Below, one piece after another: positions 50,301-62,300 of a DNA stretch of 64,000 nt (positions are counted from its first letter, which is position 1; each line of letters opens with the position of its first letter). The notes under the pieces are model-generated. The model searched no databases and was not told where the DNA came from. It was given only the letters and a program-made list of their open reading frames with translations. The position numbers were made by a program, and so were the translations under genes. This DNA is from Liriodendron chinense (lineage: Eukaryota > Streptophyta > Magnoliopsida > Magnoliales > Magnoliaceae): NCBI GenBank assembly GCA_003013855.2, contig ML058460.1, positions 744,001-808,000 of the forward strand, given 5' to 3'.

Positions 50301-53300
50301 TATAATACTTCATTTAGGCTCCAAAATCTATAAATAATTAGCCCAAAAATCAGCACATGTTGGACCTATGGAGGGCTGTGGGCCTACGTCTTGTTGGGCC
50401 ATACCGTAGGCCTACATCAATTCTCCTCGACTTCGAAAGAACTCGTCCTCGAGTTGAAAACCAATCTCAACCTGACTTGTAATACCTCCACAATGAATCG
50501 TGTTCTTCTTTGGTAGAAACTGATGGTGTAATCCTAAGCATCAACTTGGCACAATTTTTGTTGGTGTCCATTGTAGATAATGTCTTTTTCGCCTGCACTT
50601 TTGTGAATGCCAATTTGTTTGTTCTAACTTTAAAGTTCTTCGTGGATCTTGAAACATTTGTTCCATTTTTTTATTTTTTATTTTGCCACAGTCATCTTTT
50701 GCAAATGTGTTTTAATTTGAGTATTGAGACCCACTTGCTTCTCTATCAATGTGACTATCACTATTATTGGATCCATCAATTGATCCATTGGTAAATTCAA
50801 GTGCAAGTCCTACATTAATCAATTGATCACCTCAAATGTTAACTTTTCCTTTGACTCTGTGGATCTCTTCGTCGTTTCCAAATTTTTTACTACAATTATG
50901 GGCTCATTGTTATGTTCCAACAATCGAAGGATTCAATCAATGATGTCTTCATAAGCTGAGGCCACCCGTTGTTGGTTAGGACTTTGGTAGGGACCTTCCT
51001 CTACGTGTTGACATGCTCCAACTTCGGTCTCCAAATTCCCTCCACACCAGAGCTCCCCTGCTTGATTAGCGAGGTTGCCTACCACATGCATGAATTGATC
51101 CACCTGCTCTATGAATGCACGGATCAATTGAGCTGCTTGCACGAACTCTTCCTATGCCACCTCTTTTGATGCCATTAGGAAATGACATAGAGTAGAAAAG
51201 TTCCCAAGGACAACCTGGCTCTGATATCAAAATGATGCAACCCGATTATCGAATCAATGAGATCTCGATGCCCAAATTACAAAAAGTATAACCCACAAGA
51301 ATAAGGGAGTAGAGAGGGAGAGAACTTTATTGATATCAACCTTCTTCTCTTACAAAAACCTTGAGAAAACCCACATTTAGAAAAATATTTGAATTAATAA
51401 TTCTTACACCACCACCCCCTTTTATAGATCCTAAATGAATCTGATGAGGACACAAGGCCATTTCAAGTGTACCAACGAAGAAAGCGCCATCCACAAGTAC
51501 CATCCTTGTGGATAGGCGACTATTGAGGAGCTGAAGACCCTCCACACGTGATCACACATATAGAAGACCCCATCCAGGGATGACACGTGCGTAGGAAGAT
51601 AGCAGAAAAGGACCGAAGAGCTAAAGATTTCGGGCGCCCGACCACTATCTTCGAGAGCCCGATCGGGCGCCCGAACTTGGCCTCTCGAGCGCCCGAAACT
51701 CTCTGGACGTCTTTGGACGTCTTCGGGCGCCTGAACTTTTGCACAGTTTTGCTTATTTGCGCGTTTTTGCTTAGTTAGGGATAGTTTAGTACTTTTACTT
51801 GTTTTATTTGCTCATTTAAGTGGGCTAGGCCCTAAACACGAAATTAACTTTTGATATTGATTAATGAAAGCCTCTTTGAGCTTCCTCCTGCCTCCTCTCT
51901 CTCTCATGGTGATTCTTCTCTTCTCTTTGATCTTCTTCTTCTGATTTCTTCTTGAGCCCCTCCAACTTCTTCCAGGTATTTTATCTTCTGTCATTATCAT
52001 CCTAACTTCTGTTTTGATTATTCCCTACGATCTAAACCTTGAGAATTGATCCAAACCCTAAATCCCCAAATTCTCAAATCCCTAATCCGAGAAACCTCCT
52101 GGTTCTTCGGACTAGTGATCCACATTGATCGATTGGGTATAGCCATGCAAGATCGGGAGGTTCCATCCCTCGCCGGATCCGACCTATGCATTATTTGAAT
52201 CCCATACTCCATGGTTGTGATGATGGCCCATTCCATTGCATGTTTTCTTTCTGTTTTTCTTAGTTTATGATGATTTATGCTAGATTTCATTATTATTATT
52301 GCTTTTACTTCCGCTGAATAATTGTATTCACGAGCATGCATCATATTTAGGGCTGTCCTGCATCAAATTTGGTATCAGAGCATAGGCCTGCATGGTTTTG
52401 TCTAGATCGAGTTATCAAAAATTAGGGTTTGATTTTTAGGTTTAATTTAGGGAAGTCAAGATTTAGAAAATTTTCAATTTTAGAAAGTTTCCAATTTTAG
52501 AAAGTTTACTAATTTGGAAAATTTCCAAATTTGAGTCATTTTCCATTTTATTTTATTTGAGTCAGTTCATATTAGTTTCGCATTCATCGCATCCATCTTG
52601 TGAGTCAAAACACCTAGTGTTTAGTTGGGTAGAGTTTTGGTTCAAGTCTTGTTTGTATGCCCACTAGGAGAGGTAGAGGTTTTGGACTCCAACCTACCAT
52701 GAGTAACGAGCAGTTATCTGAGCAACTTGCTCAATAGATCCAAAAGATAACCGCCCTAGAGGCAAGTCACAAGCGTGATTTTGCCCGCCTTGAGGACCAA
52801 ATCACCACTACCAGGACCAAGGTTGAGCAATTAGAGGCGTCCCAAAGGGAAAACCCCACTGTTGGGGATGATGCGCACTCCCAAGTGGGAGGAATCATAG
52901 AGGAACGCGCTGCCACACGTGGAGGTGGTGAAGATAGGGATCGTGGTAATGGTCGTGGTGTTGTGCGAGAAGCACGAGCCACATATGATCATCAAGACCG
53001 CTATGATCCAAATGAGCGTGCGATGAAGAGTGTTAGAGTCGAGGCCCCGAGCTTTGATAGACGCTTGGACCCCAAGGCATTCCTTGACTGGGTTGCTGAC
53101 ATGGACCACTACTTTGAGTGGTATGACATGTCAGAAAACCGTCAAATGCGGTTTGCTAAGATGAAGCTTGTGGGTCAAGCCAAGCTCTTTTGGACCAACA
53201 CCGAGCGTAGGATAGAAAGAGTTAGTAGAGCCCCTATCACACATTGGTATGAGATGAAAGAGAAGTTGAAGGAGAAGTACCTTCCACTCTCATACCGTCA

Positions 53301-56300
53301 GAAGCTCCTTGACCAATGGCAATCTTTGCACCAAGGGTCAATGTCTACCGCTGATTACATCGCTAAGTTTGAAGAATATGTGATGCGATGTGATATCCAA
53401 GAAGACCCTCTGGTAACGCTCTCGCGTTTTAAGACGGGCCTTTGTACGGATCTTCAGCGCGAGCTTATGACTCGGCCCTTAACGGACTTGGATGAAGCAT
53501 ATCAAGTCGTGCAGGAGTTAGAGCAATACCTAAAGACTCCTGTCGTCCGTCGTTTCGAGTCCCGAGACTCCAGTGCTAGATCTAGTTCCCAGGGAACGAG
53601 ACCTATTGTTGGCAGTCAACCTAGGACACAGGCGACCATTCCGCCTAGGCCTAGGGAGGACAAGGGCAAAGGGGTTCTTGGTGCAGGTCCTAGTGGAGGT
53701 AGCCAAGTGAGATGCTACGAGTGTGGCAATCTGGGCCACATATCTAATCAGTGTCCTACGAAGAGCCGTGGGAAAACCTTAGTTATAGGTAAAACCCACG
53801 AGGGTGGAGATGACCAGGGTGATTACGAAGTGGAAGAGTATCACCTTGAAGGAGGACTTACTGATGACGAGGAGTTAGATGGAGAGGCAACGCTTGCAGT
53901 AGTCAGGCGTGTGCTAGCTCAGTCTAGGAGTAGTGCTGACTGGCGTCGAAGCACTGTCTTCTAAACTATTGCCAAGTGTGGTGAAAAGAATTGTAAGGTG
54001 ATAGTGGACAGTGGAAGTTGTCAGAATGTGATTTCCACTAACACCTTAGAGCGCCTGAAACTGAAACCCACACCTCATCCAAACCCATACAAAGTTTCGT
54101 AAGTTGACAAGACATCCCTACTTGTCACCCATCAATGTCTAGTCCCCATCGAGTTTGGGTCATACAAAGAGTCCCTATGGTGTGATGTGTTACCTATGGA
54201 TGTGGGGCATGTTACCCTAGGTAGACCGTGGCTGTTCGATAATGATGTCACGATCTTTGGCCGTTCCAATACGTGTACCTTCATGCATAACGGTAAAAAT
54301 ATCAAACTTAACCCTATGCCACCTGAGAGCACACTAGGGAAGAAAAAGGATGAGAAGGCAAGTGAGCACAAAGGAGTGGGGAAATCCAAGCCTAAGTCTC
54401 TACATATAATAAATGCGAGAGAGTTTGAAAAAGAGACTAAGAAGGATTCTATGGTGTATGCCCTTGCGGCTAGAGAGATTACACATGAGGTTCCATTAGA
54501 GTTACCCCGTGAGGTGACTTCAGTTCGGAAGAAATACAGTGATGTATTTCCTGAAGATTTACCGAATGAGTTGCCACCTATGAGGGACATACAGCATGCC
54601 ATTGATCTTGTCCCAGGGTCTACTCTACCGAACCTTCCTCACTACAGGATGAACCCTGCAGAACATGCAGAATTAAAGAGGCAAGTTGATGAGCTTCTGC
54701 AAAAGGGTTTCATCCAAGAGAGTATGAGCCCGTGCGCCGTGCCTGCATTGTTGACGCCAAAGAAAGATGGCACGTGGCGCATGTGTGTGGACAGCCGTGC
54801 CATAAACAAAATTACTGTCAAGTACAGGTTCCCCATACCTAGACTTGATGACATGCTTGACATGATGGCTAGGTCCACTATATTCTCTAAGATAGACCTC
54901 AAGAGTGGATATCACCAAATCCGTATACGCCCAGGGATGAATGGAAAACTGCGTTTAAAACAAAAGATGGGTTGTATGAGTGGTTGGTCATGCCCTTCGG
55001 CTTGACTAATGCACCCAGTACGTTCATGCGGGTGATGACACAAGCTTTGAGGCCGTTCATGGAAAAGTTCCTAGTGGTGTACTTTGATGACATCCTTATT
55101 TACAGTACCACTAAGGAATCACACCTTGAACATTTAAAGAAGGTTTGTAGCGTCCTTAGGAAAGAAAAGTTGTACGCTAATCTTAAGAAATGCGCATTCA
55201 TGTCTAGCCAAGTTGTGTTCTTAGGATTCATAGTGTCATCTAAAGGGATACGTGCAGACCCTGAAAAGGTCAGGGCCATAGTCGAGTGGCCAGAACCGAG
55301 GAACATTCATGAGGTGCGAAGCTTTCACGGCCTAGCAACTTTCTATCGTCGGTTCATTAGGAGTTTTAGCACGATCATGGCTCCCATTACAGAATGCATG
55401 AAAAGGGGAGAATTCGTGTGGTCTAAAGCCGCAGTCAAGGCTTTTAAGGAGATTAAGGGCAAAATGGTAGAAGCTCCTGTCATGCGTCTACCTGATTTTT
55501 CTAAAGTCTTTGAAGTAGCGTGTGATGCGTCTGGTGTCGGTATAGGTGGAGTGTTGAGTCAAGAAGGACACCCAGTGGCCTATTTCAGTGAGAAGCTGAA
55601 TAAGGCAAAACAAAAATACTCTACGTACGACAAAGAATTTTATGCGGTAGTGCAATCCCTGAGACATTGGCGACACTATCTCCTACCGCAGGAATTCGTC
55701 TTGTTTTCTGACCACGAGGCTTTGAGATATTTGCATTCTCAGAAGAAACTCAACCCAAGGCATGCCAAGTGGGTAGCGTTTCTTCAGGAATATTCATTTG
55801 TTTTGAAACATAAGGCCGGGGTTGAAAACAAACCAGCGGATGCCCTTAGTAGAAGAGTGGCGTTGCTCAACTCCTTGAGTGTAGAGGTAGTCGGGTTTGA
55901 GCAACTGAAAGATGAATACCCCACATGTCCTGATTTTGGGGGTACTTACGCGTCGCTATCTAGTGACCAGCGCATTATGGGCGAATATGTTCTTAAAGAT
56001 GGCTTCCTTTTCAAGGGAGACAGACTTTGCATTCCCCGTATGTCCCTTCGTGAATTCCTCATCTGGGAGCTTCATTCAGGAGGGATAGCTGGCCATTTTG
56101 GTCGTGATAAGACCATTGCCCTTGTGGAAGATCGTTTCTATTGGCCAAGTCTCAAGCGAGATGTAACCAAAGTTTTAGGGCAATGTCGTACATGTCAACT
56201 GGCAAAGCAGAGAAAGCAGAATACAGGGCTGTACACGCCATTGCCAGTGCCACATGCTCCGTGGCAAGACATTAGTATGGACTTCGTGCTTGGGCTTCCC

Positions 56301-59300
56301 AAGACAATCAAAAAGCACGATTCCATTTTTGTCGTGGTGGACCGTTTCTCTAAAATGGCACATTTCCTCCCATGTTCGAAAACGTTAGATGCGTCTTATG
56401 TCGCTCGTATCTTTTTTGATGGTGTGGTGCGTCTCCATGGGTTACCCAAAGCCATAGTGTCTGATCGTGATGTTCGATTCACTAGCTATTTTTGGAAGAC
56501 ACCATGGCACATTATGGGAACTCGTTTGCAATTCTCTACTGCTTACCACCCACAAACGGACGGTCAAACTGAGGTGGTGAACCGTAGTCTTGGAAATCTT
56601 CTGCGTTGTCTAGTGGGTGAACATGTTAAGACTTGGGACCTAATTTTACCAACTGCTGAATTTGGTTATAATAGGTCAGTAAATCGATTTATAGGGATGA
56701 GTCCATTTGAAGTTGTTAGTGGGTATAAACCTAGAATGCCAATAGATCTCTTACCCATGTCTGTCACCCAAAGGTCTTCTGAGTCAACCGATGCATTTGC
56801 ACGACATATCCATGAATTGCATACGCATATTAGACAGCGAATAAGTAAGAGTAATGATAATTATAAACTTTCAGCTGATTCTCATCGTAGACTGCAAGAT
56901 TTTCAAGAAGGAGACTGTAATAGTAAGGATAAGGCCAGAGCGGTTCTCACAGGGTTCCACTAAGAAATTACAAGCACGTAGTGCTGGGCCATTCAAGATA
57001 GTGCAGAAAATTGGGTCCAATGCATATCGGATTGACCTTCCATCTGAAATGGGCATTAACCCGACTTTCAATGTTGAAGATCTAGTCCGTTCCCCTGACC
57101 CTACCATTGATCCATCACTTCATTCATGGCCCTACTCTGATTTTGCTTCACAACCCCTTCCACCCCTCCCTCCACCTATTGTCCATAAAGAAGAAATTGA
57201 AGAGATCTTGGATGATGAGATAGTATCCACAAGAGATGGAGGATTCCAGAGGTATCTTGTCAAGTGGAGGAACAAACCACTTTCTGAATCTACGTGGTTG
57301 ACTGAAGCGGAAGTGCAGCGTATTGATCCAGACTTATTAGAGCGCCACAAGAGTTTTAACTCGTCGGGGTCGAGTTTTTCTCACCCGAGGGGAGTTGATG
57401 AGGACACAAGGCCATTTCAAGTGTACCAACGAAGAAAGCGCCATCCACAAGTACCATCCTTGTGGATAGGCGACTATTGAGGAGCTGAAGACCCTCCACA
57501 CGTGATCACACACATAGAAGACCCCATCCAGGGATGACACGTGCGTAGGAAGATTGCAGAAAAGGACCGAAGAGCTGAAGGACCGAAGAGCTGAAGATTT
57601 CGGGCGCCCAACCGAGCGCCCGAACTTTTGCGCAGTTTTGCTTATTTACGTGTTTTTGCTTAGTTAGGGGTAGTTTATTACTTTTACTTGTTTTATTTGC
57701 TTATTTAAGTGGGCTAGGCCCTAAACACGAAATTAACTTTTGATATTGATTAATGAAAGCCTCTTTGAGCTTCCTCCTGCCTCCTCTCTCTCTCATGGTG
57801 ATTCTTCTCTTCTCTTTGATCTTCTTCTTCTGATTTCTTCTTGAGCCCCTCCAACTTCTTCCAGGTATTTTATCTTCTGTCATTATCATCCTAACTTCTG
57901 TTTTGATTATTCCCTACGATCTAAACCTTGAGAATTGATCCAAACCCTAAATCCCCAAATTCTCAAATCCCTAATCCGAGAAACCTCCTGGTTCTTCGGA
58001 CTAGTGATCCACATTGATCGATTGAGTATAGCCATGCAAGATCGGGAGGTTCCATCCCTCGCCGGATCCGACCTATGCATTATTTGAATCCCATACTCCA
58101 TGGTTATGATGATGGCCCATTCCATTGCATGTTTTCTTTCTGTTTTTCTTAGTTTATGATGATTTATGCTAGATTTCATTATTATTATTGCTTTTACTTC
58201 CGCTGAATAATTGTGTTCACGAGCATGCATCATATTTAGGGCTGTCCTGCATCAGAATCTTTAATTGAGATCCCCCAACTATGAGATTGATTTCAAATCA
58301 ATTTTAATTTATTTCAAACAAATCTAATCTTCCTTAATATGGTAAACAGCCTAATAAAAAGTAAACAAGGAAAGCAATTATATCTCTAAAACCAGCCCAT
58401 ATCTTCAATCATATCAATTGTATCTCTTTCATATCTTCAATCACACCAATCATATCTTTAATCATATATTTAAATCATCCCCGCATATCTCCCAAAAATA
58501 GTAAATTATAATCTTTGATTTAGGCCCCCAAATCTATAAATAATCAGCACATGTTGGGCCTACGACGGGCTATAGGTCTACATCTTATTGGTCCATACCG
58601 TGGGCCTGCATCATGTTCATATATCTTGTGAGCCCTAGCATAGCTTACCACAGCAAGCTATACACACAATGGCCCAATAAGCCAACCTAAGTTATGGATC
58701 GAGCTGATTTTTTGGCCCTAGGGTAAAATGAGGTGTATCTGATGGAAAGGTTGGATGTCGTTCATACAGCCTATGAGCCCCACTAGAGCCCCATAACACA
58801 GTCTACCCACCACACCCCAATACCACTGTAAGCTACACAATCCATAACTAATACCACCATAAGCTACGGTCTGTGTGCGCGCATGCGTGTGCGTCGGTGG
58901 TTGTGCGTGCAAGTGTGTGAGACATCCAACGCATCCGATAAGTTGGTCCCACAATGATGATCACCTTGACGAAAAATTAGCCTAATCAATGGCCCCACAA
59001 TGAGGATTGCCTTGAGGAAAACTTAGCTTGATGAGTGGCCCACAATCCTTGAGAAAAAATTGACCTGATTCACTCATCAAATGGGTCACACCATAGAAAC
59101 AATGGATAGGCACTAAAATAATAAGAATATAGGTGTGGCCCACTTGATGAGTTCTTTGGCTGATGTTTGCAAAAAGTGATCCTCATGGTGGGGGGTCCAA
59201 TCTTTTGGACACGTTGGATGTCGCACACACATACACAATGGAAATTATCCACCAGTTGAGCGGTGAATTAGCTACCTTTCTCATATGTATGTATGAATGT

Positions 59301-62300
59301 ATATACACATGCATGTGTGTATACCCATGCATTCATGTGTGCATGTAATTCACCGCACACCATTTGGAAAGACCCATGCATGCATGTATACTCATGCACA
59401 CACGCATGCATGCAACACAAACAATTCCAAGATGCTTGGATTCCTATTTCAAAGGCAACTTCCATGGTCCTGCTTCGTGCAACTAAGGGATAGACCATCG
59501 ATGGTGGGCCCCATTAGATCAACGGTCAGGATCACATAGCCATCAGCCCCACTTGCACAAGGCTGGAGGCGACAGTGGTTATCCACTTTCTAGGACAAAT
59601 TCTTCCACAAAAATATGTGATGCGTGCAAAAGTAAATGACATTTGTAGTGGGAAAGCAGCCAAATGAAGGTTGTCAATCAAAAAAGGTAGGGGGCATCAA
59701 ATAAAGACATCTACTGTGTTTCTAAACCAAGCAAGTTGACTAACCACTTTAATTAAATGCTCCAGTGGCCGCTCTGTTGCGCTTGACTTGCCAGATAAAG
59801 CCGTGGGTGCACTGCCTTGATTGCCATCTGGGCTACTGAACTCAGCGAGCAAGGGGGATGCTGAGATGCCAGGTGTACCAATTGCAAGGGATTGAGCTTG
59901 GGTTGGCCCAATGGCTGTTTGTTGATGTCCCATATTTCCAGCATTCGAGATCGATGAAATACCAGAAGACTGTTGCTTCTCAGGGTCCCCTTGTAAAGGA
60001 GATGGGGCTAAGGGTGTGGAAGGAGAAGGAGGAACGATGAAGGGTGAGTTTGCAGATTGCATAGGTGTTGCAGACTTCGGAATAGATGTTAGCAAACTCT
60101 GCTGGTCAATCTGTGGAGAAGAATGCTGAGAAATTTGAGGCGATTGGGGTTGAAAAAATTGAGGTGAAGATATAGGAAAAGGAGCTCCCATCTTTAGTTG
60201 CTGCTGCTGCTGATGATGATATGTTGGCCGCTGGCCTGATGGGTGGTGCTGAGGAAACATCACCGGTTTAAGACCCGTGCCTGGTCTGACCTTCAATTCG
60301 TTGGCTTCACTCATCTGATGAAGCTGCGGCATTTGGTGTGGCTGCAATTGTACAGAATGCTGTGGCTTCTGTTGTTGTTGCTGCTGCTGCTGCTGATGCT
60401 GCTGCTGCTGCTGATGCTGCTGCTGCTGCTGCTGCTGCAATTGCTGTTGTTTCTGCTGCTGCATTAACTGTTGCTGCATCTGTCGCTGCTGGTATTGCTG
60501 CTTTAGTTGTTGTGTTTGCATCAGTTGTTCCTGTTTCAGGTGCTGGTGCTGGAGCATATTAGAATTTTGTTGCAGGGGATTCATATTAGGCTGCAAAGAA
60601 CTCGGACCACTCTGCGACAGAGTGTTGATGTTAGCCTGTTGGGCTGCATTGACAGTGTTCTGCTGTAGGGACCCAATCATGCCACTCATCGCATTCCCTG
60701 ACGTTGATTCCAGATTTGAATTGGACTGAAGAGCATTCATCATGCTCTGCTGGGTTGTAGGAACCCCTAAATGTGTAGATAAAGGCATGGATCCATGCTG
60801 CAAACCTGTCGTAGCAGATGGCTGCATTGATGTCATAGAAGGCTGTAAGTTCATCTGCTGCATCTGGTTTACATGGTTGTCATGCTGCTGCAGCTGTGGG
60901 ATCTGAGATTGCAGCTGCTGCGTCATCGAGTGTGATTGACCACTAGCCTGCTGAAGTGATTGTTGCTGTCCTTGCTGCTGTGGCATGCCAGGTTTTTTTA
61001 GCCTGTGAGAACTGAGAAGGCCAATGATTTGCTTCTCGTATTGAGGCAGCTTATCCTTGAAACCAATTGGAATATTACTTTTGGGCAACTGTAAGAATGT
61101 TATCATGCGCTCTAATAGGTTCTTAAAATATCTGAGTCTCTCAGTATGATCTGGCTGCTTCGATTGTTGGACGAGTGCATCATGCTGTACACAATAAAAA
61201 GAATCAGGTATCAATAGGACAACAAAACCTAATTATCCAACAAAAAAAAAAAAGACGAGGCGAGGCGAGAATAGTTTGGCCAATCACCATCACTTCATAG
61301 TGTCTGTCTGTTGGATAATGAACTCGAAGAATTTTGATGATGAATTTAGAAGAAAAAGAATAAGCAGTAGCACCTGTTGGAATTTAATGTTGATCTTCTG
61401 GTACATTTCATTCAGTTCCGGGAAGTACAGTTCCTTCATGGATTTAATCTGCAATGAAAAAATCAACAAAATTATTCTTGGTAAAGGCCCCACATCTTTA
61501 AAGTAATAAAGAGAAAAGACCCCTGAAATACACAGTATTAATAGAAATGAAGGACAAAATAAATATATATATAAATAAATAAAAGACCAGCAGATGCAAC
61601 CAAAATATGGACTCAGTTATTCAAGAGTGCATGGGATGGCCGACTAGGATCCGAGGTTCCAACCGTTCTTTTCTTCTCTCATAAAATATGGACACTTAAC
61701 CATCCAACGCCCATTTTCTTTGGCTGATTCATCCACCAGCCACAAAATCAACCGAAATATTTTCCAACATAAGAGATTTTCGGACACTGGACGATCCATG
61801 TTGGGACGCATCAGATGGACATTTGCATAGAGGACGATGTAACCCATCCAATGAATGGAAAACCCTCTCTTTCTGATGAATGGACAGATAGGATCATCAA
61901 ATACCTTTCAAAATGTACAGATAGGATCATCAAATACCTTTCCGATAAATGGACAGATAGGATAATAAAATCACCATGATATAATATTATTAAGTCATAC
62001 CTCATCCAAAATGTAGCCCATTGTTTTGGACGGTTTTGGCTGACATACATGCAACACATGCATACAATTGACAAGTTTTCTGTACATCTATAAAGGAAAA
62101 CAGGCGCACACATTTGATTCAGGCTTTGCTTGACTGCATGACTTTAACTCTTTAAAAAGGTAGAAGAGAGTGGCCCTTGTAGGGGGAGAGGTTAAAGCGA
62201 ACTGAGATAGGGCACAGAGAATTAAAGATAGCAGCTTTCTTAAGCACACATGCACCTTGAAATATTGTCACATGTGCCTAACTGGCACATGTGTGGGATA

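Larger units (their letters stand above)
51442..58254 (+). mobile_element. Ty3/gypsy chromovirus with both LTRs and target duplication
   Basis: LTRs are at 51442-52365 (924 bp) and 57396-58254 (859 bp), beginning TGATGAGGACACAAGG and ending CTGTCCTGCATCA. GAATC flanks both sides (51437-51441, 58255-58259). The primer-binding site TGGTATCAGAGC starts at 52370. The polypurine tract is GAGGGGAGT before 57396. The coding order is gag, protease, RT, RNase H, integrase, chromodomain. Five or more breaks make it inactive, but the sequence is well preserved, so it is younger than its host LTR element. Confidence 0.95.
49859..58613 (-). mobile_element. Non-autonomous LTR retrotransposon, right LTR split by a gypsy element
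   Basis: On the minus strand the LTR runs TGATG(C/T)AGGCC...GGGTTGCA. One copy is 49859-50419 (561 bp). The other is 51236-51441 plus 58260-58613 (560 bp after removing the gypsy insert). The 816-bp interior has TTTTGATATCAGAGCC, a tRNA-Met-type primer-binding site, next to the 5' LTR and a purine tract GTCGAGGAGAAT next to the 3' LTR. No gag or pol is recognised, so it must have relied on another element. A clean outer target duplication was not found. Confidence 0.8.
33031..59744 (-). other. 26.7-kb MED15a intron packed with nested transposons
   Basis: The donor is AAAGTG|GTTAGT at 59745/59744 and the acceptor is TTTTCAG| ending at 33031. The joined protein reads EHLIKV-VKSTSPNALSS, as expected for MED15a, so no exon is missing between them. 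The intron holds at least a hAT element, a Copia, a TRIM-like element, a SINE pair, hAT MITEs, a non-autonomous LTR element, a chromodomain gypsy element and many foldback pieces. Confidence 0.9.

Noticed and set aside
50510..50794. 94-codon frame inside the non-autonomous LTR element
   Set aside because: Runs antisense to the element, has no gag or pol motif, and is T-rich by composition.
60243..60562. Leucine- and alanine-rich frames on the plus strand
   Set aside because: Antisense reading of the MED15a glutamine tract.
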